From positions 1-58,100 of the forward strand of contig JAIUPL010000033.1 of assembly GCA_020160935.1 (NCBI GenBank): 58,100 nucleotides of DNA, given 5' to 3'. A program made the translations under genes and the position numbers. This stretch comes from Bacteroidota bacterium. Its GTDB lineage: Bacteria > Bacteroidota > Bacteroidia > Chitinophagales > Saprospiraceae. Of this stretch, positions 44,690 through 52,006 are shown piece by piece. Each line of letters begins with the position of its first letter. Within the stretch, counting starts at the first letter, position 1. The notes below the pieces were generated by a model. That model saw only the letters and a list, made by a program, of their open reading frames with translations. It searched no databases and was not told the origin of the DNA.

Positions 44690-45415
44690 ATGAACAAGAC
44701 AACTCCACGTTCCGGCCATTTCAACTTTGTTGTATCCGCCACCAAACTGCTTGTGCTCTCCGTTTTTCTACTGTTCAACCTGGCCGATGCAGCAGCACAA
44801 CGCCTTCAAATTCAGGTGCATGCAGGGGGCAACTTCAGTAAAGCCCGAATACAGGACTCCGAATCAGGATACGTGTCCCGCGAAACTTCTACTTTCTTTG
44901 ACACCTTGCCGGTACAATTGGGCCTGGGCGTGAAAATCAAGGCTTTTCGCCATTTTTACCTCCGCGTGGATGGCTCGTACAAAGCCTATCGGACATATTT
45001 TTATGCCGAACTGCCGGACGGGAGTTTGCCAAAATACATAACAGGCAATCTTTACAATGAAAAATTTATCTACTCCCTGTTGCCCGAGTTTCAGTACAAG
45101 ATAATAAGTGGTCATCGCTTCGAATTGCCTGCATATGTTTTTGCAGGGCCGGTATTAAGTTTTGAAAGAAAAACGAATTATTCCATCAACTACCAGATAT
45201 ATGGTGGCGTGTCGGCAGTGGAGAGAACCATTAAACCATTTCCCCAATCAGGATGGAGTGTCGGATTGGGCGTCAACCCCAAATGGCGCCGATTGGGATT
45301 AATGCTGGAAGGTCGATTGCTTCGTATCGGCTATCAGGACGAAGGCACATTCGTGGGCAAAATTGCCTACCAGCATTTTACAGTGATGTATGGCATTACA
45401 TACGACCTGTTTTGA
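44690..45415 (+). CDS. Outer-membrane beta-barrel protein
   Basis: 241 residues from MNKTTPRSG, which gives a signal peptide ending DAAAQ. An earlier ATG at 44606 would start inside the repeat. The mature part shows alternating strand patterns with a PorT/OmpA-like style (QIQVHAGGNFSKARI, LGLGVKIKAFRHFYLRVDGSYKAYRTYFY, GKIAYQHFTVMYGITYDLF), ending in Phe as barrels do. Function unknown. It ends 10 bp from the convergent POT-transporter gene. Confidence 0.7.
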   Translation: MNKTTPRSGHFNFVVSATKLLVLSVFLLFNLADAAAQRLQIQVHAGGNFSKARIQDSESGYVSRETSTFFDTLPVQLGLGVKIKAFRHFYLRVDGSYKAYRTYFYAELPDGSLPKYITGNLYNEKFIYSLLPEFQYKIISGHRFELPAYVFAGPVLSFERKTNYSINYQIYGGVSAVERTIKPFPQSGWSVGLGVNPKWRRLGLMLEGRLLRIGYQDEGTFVGKIAYQHFTVMYGITYDLF

Positions 45416-45425
45416 ACACCCGTTT

Positions 45426-46823
45426 TTATGCCGGCGTTTTTCTGCGCCACATCATTGCTCCAAACACCACTGTCGCCGCCGCCATCAGCCCGATAAAAAA
45501 CAAATAGTAATTCGCGCCGGTCAGACCGGAAAAAACACCTCCGGCTGCAATACTGCCGTTGATGGCCGATACGATGTAATTTCCCAGAGAAATGGTGAGC
45601 AGCCAGAACGACATGATGGTGCTTTTCATACTTTCGGGGGCCTGCGTGTAGGCGTATTCAAGCCCGGTTTGGTAAATGAGCACTTCGGCAGCGGTCAGAA
45701 TGACATATGCCAATACCTGCCAACCGATGCTGGGACTTTGGCCCTGGTCTATTTGCACCTGAATCAGGTAAATAATCACGAAAGACAGGATGGTTAGCAG
45801 GAAACCCACGCCAACTTTCCGGTAAGGGCTAAGGCGAACGCCGCGTTTTTCGAGCCAGGGAAATACCACGTAACTATAGAGAGGAATGTACACTAGCACG
45901 AGAATGGAATTGACCGACTGCACCTGCTCGGCCAGCCAGGTGTGCCCGAGGAAATGCAGGTCCATTTTTTTTGCCTGCAACACCCATTCGCTGCTGTTCT
46001 GGTCGTTGAGGGCCCAGAAAGCGGGAACCATGGCAAAAAAGGCCAGAATGCGCCAAACGGATTTGACGGCGTCTACCCGCTCGGGAGCGTAACGGGTTTT
46101 GGCAGCATCCAGCCAGCCTGTTTTGCTCCGCTGGCCCCGAAAATATTGAAGGGCGGCAAAGGCACTGATGGACATGAAGTTGGCACGGTTGACACCCGAA
46201 GGCGGCACCCGTACGTAACTGTTGCGGCCCAGGAAAAACACCAGCGTTGCCAGTGCCATCAGCACGCCCGGCACCCCGAAAGCCACCATGGGCGATGCAT
46301 ATTGCATAACCAGCGGCGTGAGCAGCATGGAAATAAAAGCACCTACGTTGATACTGAAATAAAACCAGGAAAAGGCCTTGCTGCGCAGCGATTCATCGGC
46401 AGGGTCGATCTGGTCGCCCACATTGGCCGACACACAGGGTTTGATGCCACCGGCGCCCACGGCAATGAGCAGCAGGCCGAAAAGAAACCCGTTCAGGTTG
46501 TCCTGAAAAATGGCCAGGCAGGCATTGCCCGCGCAGTACACCAGCGAGAGGTACAGGATAACGCGGTATTTACCCCAAAACCAGTCGGCCACCACAGCCC
46601 CTACCAGCGGGAGAAAATAAACCAGTGTGTTGAAAAAGTGGGTGATGTCATTGGCTTTGGCAGCAGCCTGCGCTTCCAGTGCGGGAGCACCGCCGGGGTT
46701 GAAAAACTGCGATACCAGAAAGGTGGTCAGGATGGCTTTCATGCCGTAGAAACTAAAGCGTTCGGCGGCTTCGTTTCCGACGATGTAGTAAATGCTGCGG
46801 GGGAGTTTGGACGTGCTGGCCAT
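45426..46823 (-). CDS. Proton-coupled oligopeptide transporter (POT/PTR family)
   Basis: 465 residues from MASTSKLP (frame open to 46856). The family signature NEAAERFSFYGMKAIL (ExxERFxxYG, proton coupling) is near the N-terminus, and FYFSINVGAFISMLLTPLV is the PTR2 motif. About 14 hydrophobic helices are present. It imports di- and tripeptides or related compounds with protons across the inner membrane, which fits the extracellular protease genes nearby. Confidence 0.92.
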   Translation of the reverse strand: MASTSKLPRSIYYIVGNEAAERFSFYGMKAILTTFLVSQFFNPGGAPALEAQAAAKANDITHFFNTLVYFLPLVGAVVADWFWGKYRVILYLSLVYCAGNACLAIFQDNLNGFLFGLLLIAVGAGGIKPCVSANVGDQIDPADESLRSKAFSWFYFSINVGAFISMLLTPLVMQYASPMVAFGVPGVLMALATLVFFLGRNSYVRVPPSGVNRANFMSISAFAALQYFRGQRSKTGWLDAAKTRYAPERVDAVKSVWRILAFFAMVPAFWALNDQNSSEWVLQAKKMDLHFLGHTWLAEQVQSVNSILVLVYIPLYSYVVFPWLEKRGVRLSPYRKVGVGFLLTILSFVIIYLIQVQIDQGQSPSIGWQVLAYVILTAAEVLIYQTGLEYAYTQAPESMKSTIMSFWLLTISLGNYIVSAINGSIAAGGVFSGLTGANYYLFFIGLMAAATVVFGAMMWRRKTPA

Positions 46824-46932
46824 GATGCAGTGCGGATTTTTGTGAAAGAATACCACAAAAGTCCGGGCTGTAGGTGGCAGGGCGACTACCGGATTGGCTA
46901 TTGGAATGTAACAAAACGGGTAACAAGTTCAC

Positions 46933-48024
46933 TCAAAGCACTATTTCCTGCCTGCTAAACACCAGCGAATAAATTCCTTTCCCATCGCGCACAAACAGGT
47001 CGCCTTTCTGGAGCAGGTGGCCGATGCCTTCGTCTGCCAGTTTCTGGTTGATGGGTTCGAGCAGGCGTTTGACCATAGTGTCAAAATTTTCGGTAAACTC
47101 TTCGCGGTGGAAGTTCTCGCCCGCACTCACGCGTTCGGCGCAGCGCCGGAGAAAGAGATAGGGCGATTGCCGGTTGGTAAAATCAAACACCAGGTTTTGA
47201 AAAGCAAAATGTTCGGTTTGCAGGCTCATGGTCACGTAGTGGCGGATACCACGCGTTTCGAAGCGCAGTTGATTGGCCTGCTGCCCCGGCTCACGCGACA
47301 CCACTTCTTCTTCCAGTTGGCTGCCCAGCCAGGAAATGGCGAGTACGAGGATGCAAATAACCAGCGCCGGGCGCGAAAGCATCCGGATAACATGATCGTC
47401 CAGCATACCTTGCGTGCCTGTACTGCCAGCAAAATTGGGGTCTTTGATCAATTCCACCACCTGGGTATACACCAAAGAAAAACAAACCAGCAAGGTAAAC
47501 AGGGTCATCAGGTGTATACCGCGCTCGTAAAATATGACGGCAATGCTCAAACACAGCAACAACGCCACCACCACGGAAACCACCGTGTCGGTCATCAGCC
47601 ACACCCTGGGCTCCAATGGGAAGGTGGCAAAGCACAGGCTGACAGTGATGGCGGCCAGCATGCCCAGGTTGATTTTTTCGAGCCGCTTGTGCAGGCGCAG
47701 CCAGCCGTCGCGGAAATAGGATAGGGAATAAACAAACAGGGCCGAGTTAATGATGGACAGGGCTTTGCGGCCATACCAATACGGCCAGTGTTTTTGGTAA
47801 TCCAGGGCGAGGGCTTTTTCTTTAGAATAGCCATATTCCAGCAGCCCCATCAAAAACCACACGAAGAGCGCTGCGGCCACCCAGAGCAGCCCGTTGTCGT
47901 GTTTGTCGTCCAGTTTTTCCTTGATGAAAAAATGTACGGCTGCCACAGCGATGACAGACAGGATGGAAAAATAAAGGAAAAAGAGTTGAAACTGACTATC
48001 CAAAGCGAGGTGCGTTGCGTGCAA
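46933..48024 (-). CDS. Seven-helix membrane protein with a cytoplasmic domain, unknown
   Basis: 363 residues. About seven hydrophobic helices occupy residues 10-245, in the style of 7TM sensory modules, followed by a soluble about 110-residue domain (HYVTMSLQTEHFAFQNLVFDFTNRQSPYLFLRRCAERVSAG...LADEGIGHLLQKGDLFVRDGKGIYSLVF). The end resembles a winged-helix or small output domain, not a kinase or cyclase. It may be a membrane receptor passing a signal inwards. Gene order suggests no partner. Confidence 0.55.
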   Translation of the reverse strand: MHATHLALDSQFQLFFLYFSILSVIAVAAVHFFIKEKLDDKHDNGLLWVAAALFVWFLMGLLEYGYSKEKALALDYQKHWPYWYGRKALSIINSALFVYSLSYFRDGWLRLHKRLEKINLGMLAAITVSLCFATFPLEPRVWLMTDTVVSVVVALLLCLSIAVIFYERGIHLMTLFTLLVCFSLVYTQVVELIKDPNFAGSTGTQGMLDDHVIRMLSRPALVICILVLAISWLGSQLEEEVVSREPGQQANQLRFETRGIRHYVTMSLQTEHFAFQNLVFDFTNRQSPYLFLRRCAERVSAGENFHREEFTENFDTMVKRLLEPINQKLADEGIGHLLQKGDLFVRDGKGIYSLVFSRQEIVL

Positions 48025-48077
48025 AGTTACACAATACGACCTTAGAAAGCGTATACCAGGCTACACTACATCATCCT

Positions 48078-48857
48078 TCAGGGTATGTCAGGCCTGTTTT
48101 GGGGCATTTCCATTTCATAATACAGTTTTCCCCTCTCTTCATCCGCCCATTCTATCAGTATTTTACTGGAATCTTTAGCCCAGGCCACACTTCGCACATG
48201 ATTGCCATACACCATCTCCAGGGTGATTTTTTCGGCACTGCGCTCCGCATTCCGGAAGGTAAACTCCAGGCCGCTCATTTTGTCCTGCTTCGTATTCAAT
48301 TGCCGCAGGCTGTATTGCCCGTCGGGTGAGTCCAGGGGATTGGAACCCATTTTTTGCCGTTTGCTGGTCGACTGCGCAAATTGCCGTGCAAAATTCAGAG
48401 AATCAATACGTTGGATGTTTACAAAATCGCTATGAAGGCATTCCAGTCCGCCCCCCAACTCCGCATCATACTGAATGTAACGCAGCGTGAGCGCCCCGCT
48501 GAAAACCCAGCCCGATTGCCCCTGCCCTTTCCAGACAGTAACATTTACCCAGCGGCCTTTGCGCGGAATACCATCGTTAAAAGTGGCTTCAAACACTTCT
48601 TCTGATACGTTTTCGTGCCAGATCAGTCGGGTATTTGTGGGCAAGGTAGCCAGTACGGGCGCATCTTTGGCGGGGCGTTGACGAAGCCGAAGCCCGTCTA
48701 CATTCGTGACGACGTGAAAAGATGCCGTAGGTGCATAGCCGCCACATTCCGGCTCGCTCTCAGGTGCTTCCTGTGAGGTGTTTTGCGACCAACCGAGGCC
48801 GGGCAGCAGCAGGAGAAATGTTCGTGCCAGAAGGCGGGACAACATCAATGATTTCAT
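48078..48857 (-). CDS. Exported protein with a bacterial SH3 domain
   Basis: 259 residues from MKSLMLSR, with a signal peptide (LLLLPGLGWSQ). Residues about 45-125 (VVTNVDGLRLRQRPAKDAPVLATLPTNTRLIWHE...GRWVNVTVWKGQGQSGWVFSGAL) form an SH3b domain, which commonly binds cell-wall peptides or targets proteins to the wall. The C-terminal half (LRQLNTKQDKMSGLEFTFRNAERSAEKITLEM) is an unknown beta-type domain. Likely periplasmic. Confidence 0.75.
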   Translation of the reverse strand: MKSLMLSRLLARTFLLLLPGLGWSQNTSQEAPESEPECGGYAPTASFHVVTNVDGLRLRQRPAKDAPVLATLPTNTRLIWHENVSEEVFEATFNDGIPRKGRWVNVTVWKGQGQSGWVFSGALTLRYIQYDAELGGGLECLHSDFVNIQRIDSLNFARQFAQSTSKRQKMGSNPLDSPDGQYSLRQLNTKQDKMSGLEFTFRNAERSAEKITLEMVYGNHVRSVAWAKDSSKILIEWADEERGKLYYEMEMPQNRPDIP

Positions 48858-48979
48858 GGTATAGGGGTAATGTTTGATGTAAAGATCAGCGTATTTACAA
48901 AATATACCTATTTCAATGCTGGAAATGCAGTTCGTGTGAACAGAGCATGCCATGCTACAAAGATAGTCTTAAAAAATTT

Positions 48980-49031
48980 GGTACACTCTACGCTTTGTGT
49001 CCGTTCTCCCTTCCTGTTGCAGCGGGTACAA
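48980..49031 (+). repeat. Half copy of a family-A element
   Basis: GGTACACTCTACGCTTTG and TGTCCGTT match the left arm of 37497-37606, and the tail (CTTCCTGTTGCAGCGGGTACA) matches that element's GCTACGGCGGGTACA tail. The complementary arm is missing, so this is a decayed or incomplete copy. It abuts the 3' end of the prolyl oligopeptidase gene. Confidence 0.8.
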
Positions 49032-49032
49032 C

Positions 49033-51207
49033 TCAAGGTTTGGAATTCGACGCCTCCTTTTTCACCTGAAAGCCCGGATGACCACATTGCCACATAACAA
49101 AGGCGAATTGGTCGGCAAAATTGGCAAAAGTGACCTCCCGGTCTTCTGTAAAATGCCCGTTGTCATAGTTCACTTTCATCAATACGGGTCGGCCGGAGGT
49201 GGAAGCATTTTGCACAGCGGCAGCGAATTTGCCGGGCTGCCATACCACCACCCGTGGGTCGGTCCAGCCGCCTACGCTCATGACTGCAGGGTAGTTTACA
49301 CCTTGTTTTACGTGCTGCATGCCGTCCATTTCGTACAGGGCTTTGCACTCGATGCTGTCCGTAACGGTGCCAAATTCGGGAATATTGACCGGGCCGTTGC
49401 TCGAAAACTCCAATCGCAAGGCATTGGCACAACCCACGTTGCAGACCGCCGCCGCAAACAAATCGGGGCGTTCGGTAATGGCTCTTGTGATCAGGATACC
49501 GCCTGCGCTGGTGCCCATTCCGCCCAGTTTGGAGGGCTGCGTATAACCATTGGCTATAAGGTATTCGGCACAACTGATGAAGTCTTTCCAGGTATTGGGC
49601 TTGGTGGTTTTATAGCCGGCCTTGTACCACTCTTCGCCTTTTTCGCCGCCGCCGCGCACGTGCGGAATGGCAATGACGGCGCCTTTTACGGCCAGTGAGT
49701 TCAATTCAGCACTGAAACAAGGCGTCATGCCGTATCCATATGCGCCATAACTTTCCATCAAACACACATTGGATCCGTCTTTTGGGGTGCCCTTTTTATA
49801 AATAATAGAAAGCGGCACCATCACGCCATCATGGCCTTTTACTTCCACCTCTTCCACCACCAGGTCTTTGTATTCGTCGGGGTAAACAGGCGCCGGGAAC
49901 AAGGGGCTGGGCGAAAACCTGTCTGTTACAGCATTGTACAAAAACATCGAAAAAGGTTTGTTCCAGGAAGTGATGCCGACGTAGTACTCATCGGTTTTAG
50001 TGTCCACACACATGGAAAACGCCGAGCCTGCAAAAGGCAATTTCACCTCGGTCATTTTTTCCGTACGCAGGTTATACTTGTAGAAATGGTTGTTGATGCC
50101 ATCGCTGTAACTGATGAGCAGGTAGTTCTTGCAACGGGTGAAATTTTCCAGGGTCATGGATTTTTCGGGCGCAATGACTTTGGCATTTGCCCAGTCGGGG
50201 TTTTTCAAATCCGTTGCAACAAGTTTGTATTTTTTGGCTCCGTTGTAGGTAATGGCAAATATTTTGTCGCCCGCCACATCGAAATTCCGCACCAGTTTGT
50301 CAGCAGGAGTACACAAGGTTTTCCATGGTATTTTTACCGAATTGGCTTTTGCAATGGGCGCATAATACAAGGCAAACTCGTTTTGTACCGTTCCTTCGCC
50401 GGCAAATATGTATTCGCGGGCGTCTTTCCGAAAGAAAACAAACGGATACACTTTGGCATCGATTTTTAAATCCGGATAGGACTCATTGCTGAAAAAATCA
50501 AGATCCGTTTGTGTGTCTGCTCCCAATGTGTGCAGTTTGGTTTTGGGATTTAATCGCGCGCCAGGGTCCGTGTTGTCGGCCGACTTTATCCACATATACA
50601 TAAATGCCTTGTTGTCCAAAGTCCAGCCTTCTATACCGCCAGTGGCGGGAATTACATCGGGCAGTATCTTTTTGGTGTCCACGTCCACCACCAGAATGGT
50701 CTGCACTTCCGCTCCGTTTTCAGCGTAACCGATGAGCAGTTTTTTGCCATCGTAACTGGGCGAAATTTGCTGTACTGAAAGGGTCTTTCCCGCTTGATAG
50801 GTCAGAGGATCGAACAACAACTGCTCCGTCGCATTCACATTTTCACGAAAATAGACCTTGCTTACCTTCTCACCGGGCATTCTTTTTTGGTAAAATATCC
50901 GGCCTCCTTCTTTGATCGGGTAATAGATTTGGGGCGGCTGCAATTTGTCCAGTTTCCGCCATTCGGCGATCAGTTCGTCCCGGCCAGCGATGTTACCCAT
51001 GGTGGCATTTGTCAAATCTGCCTGTGCCTTGAACCAGGTATTGACCTCGGGGTCTTTCATATCCTCGAGCCAGCGGTAAGGGTCTTGGTAGGTGACGCCC
51101 CAATAGGTGTCCTGTGCATCCACCGTTTTGGTAGGCGGGTATTTCAACTGGGCGAAGAGGCTGGAACAGCCAGCGAGGAAAAGGGAAAAAATGAGTGATG
51201 TTCTCAT
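49033..51207 (-). CDS. Prolyl oligopeptidase (S9A family), exported
   Basis: 724 residues with a lipoprotein-like signal peptide (SLFLAGCSSLFAQ). The N-terminal beta-propeller (about 60-420) opens with YPPTKTVDAQDTYWGVTYQDPYRWLED, typical of S9A. The hydrolase domain has GMGTSAGGILITRAI (Ser567) and the His region VNYDNGHFTEDRE. It cleaves after proline in small peptides; the lipobox suggests a periplasmic or outer-membrane place. It partners well with the secreted proteases and POT transporter. A G/T-rich tandem array lies just before its start. Confidence 0.92.
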   Translation of the reverse strand: MRTSLIFSLFLAGCSSLFAQLKYPPTKTVDAQDTYWGVTYQDPYRWLEDMKDPEVNTWFKAQADLTNATMGNIAGRDELIAEWRKLDKLQPPQIYYPIKEGGRIFYQKRMPGEKVSKVYFRENVNATEQLLFDPLTYQAGKTLSVQQISPSYDGKKLLIGYAENGAEVQTILVVDVDTKKILPDVIPATGGIEGWTLDNKAFMYMWIKSADNTDPGARLNPKTKLHTLGADTQTDLDFFSNESYPDLKIDAKVYPFVFFRKDAREYIFAGEGTVQNEFALYYAPIAKANSVKIPWKTLCTPADKLVRNFDVAGDKIFAITYNGAKKYKLVATDLKNPDWANAKVIAPEKSMTLENFTRCKNYLLISYSDGINNHFYKYNLRTEKMTEVKLPFAGSAFSMCVDTKTDEYYVGITSWNKPFSMFLYNAVTDRFSPSPLFPAPVYPDEYKDLVVEEVEVKGHDGVMVPLSIIYKKGTPKDGSNVCLMESYGAYGYGMTPCFSAELNSLAVKGAVIAIPHVRGGGEKGEEWYKAGYKTTKPNTWKDFISCAEYLIANGYTQPSKLGGMGTSAGGILITRAITERPDLFAAAVCNVGCANALRLEFSSNGPVNIPEFGTVTDSIECKALYEMDGMQHVKQGVNYPAVMSVGGWTDPRVVVWQPGKFAAAVQNASTSGRPVLMKVNYDNGHFTEDREVTFANFADQFAFVMWQCGHPGFQVKKEASNSKP

Positions 51208-51215
51208 GGAATGGG

Positions 51216-51298
51216 TGTTTTAGTTTTAGTGTTTTGGTGTTTTAGTGTTTTGGGGTTTTTGGGGTTTGGTGTTTTTGGGGTTTTTATTTTGGTGAAAA
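51216..51298 (+). repeat. G/T-rich octamer-like tandem array (GTGTTTTA/GTGTTTTG)
   Basis: About ten degenerate units of GTGTTTTA, GTGTTTTG and GGGGTTTTT fill the 91-bp space between two minus-strand genes, covering the region upstream of the prolyl oligopeptidase. It shares words with the left arm of the repeat at 818-932, but no complementary arm is present. Confidence 0.8.
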
Positions 51299-51694
51299 CT
51301 ACTGTCCGAGTGAGGCGGTCATTCCCCTTCCGCCGCCATCTCCTTCCATCAAAATCCGCGATTTGCAGCCTTTGCAAGTGCCTGAAATCTGAAGTGTTTC
51401 CACCAGCAGGCGGGCCTCTGGCATCAGTGTCAGCGTGGCGCCCGACTGAATTTCAAGACCCAAAATCTCCACTTCTCCGGTACGGATTACCGGGTAATCA
51501 CCCGTCGAAGCAGATACGTCCGGAATAATGACATTGTCAAATTCGGAAGGGATTTTCCCGGTGCTCCAGTTTTTGAAAAAAGCCCATTCCGTTTCGTGTC
51601 CTGGAGCGCCGCCGCGCCAAACATTGTTTTTTTGAGCAGATGCTGCCAGAGCGAACAATAAAAAAAGGCCGATTGTGATCATTCGAGTTGTCAT
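51299..51694 (-). CDS. Small exported protein of unknown family
   Basis: 131 residues from MTTRMITIG (signal peptide ending ASAQ); the frame is open to 51838, but the upstream part is not signal-like. The body reads WRGGAPGHETEWAFFKNWSTGKIPSEFDNVIIPDVSASTGDYPVI, the start of a beta-helix-type domain often seen at the N-terminus of large T9SS proteins, then ends early with CKGCKSRILMEGDGGGRG. It may be a shortened version of a larger surface protein. Confidence 0.6.
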   Translation of the reverse strand: MTTRMITIGLFLLFALAASAQKNNVWRGGAPGHETEWAFFKNWSTGKIPSEFDNVIIPDVSASTGDYPVIRTGEVEILGLEIQSGATLTLMPEARLLVETLQISGTCKGCKSRILMEGDGGGRGMTASLGQ

Positions 51695-51844
51695 GGTATT
51701 TGAAATTTGGTGTTGAAATTGGATCGTGCGTGCGCACAAGGCAATGTGCGGAACGACACCTGTTTGATCCTTTATTGCAGCGGAATAAAGAGAGGTAAGT
51801 GCGAATGGAATTTTTTTTAAAAAAGTATGCCTGGCCACAGGAGC

Positions 51845-51961
51845 GAACCCTGAGCGGGTTCGGGATATAAATACTTCGGTGTTCGAAATTCGGTGTTCGG
51901 TGTTCGAAATTTATAAATATCGAACACCGAACACCGAATTTCGAACACTGGAGTGAAGTAT
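51845..51961. repeat. Heptamer-based inverted repeat with a preceding hairpin
   Basis: Arms 51879-51906 and 51921-51948 are perfect 28-bp complements, built from 7-bp units TTCGGTG and TTCGAAA, with an A+T-rich 14-nt loop. Outer ATACTTC (51871) pairs with GAAGTAT (51955). A small hairpin GAACCC TGAGC GGGTTC is at 51845-51861. It lies 3' of the dikinase-like gene at 52007. Confidence 0.9.
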
Positions 51962-52006
51962 AAATAATTGAATGTTATAAGTTTATGAAATGGGGCTAAA
52001 GGGGGT

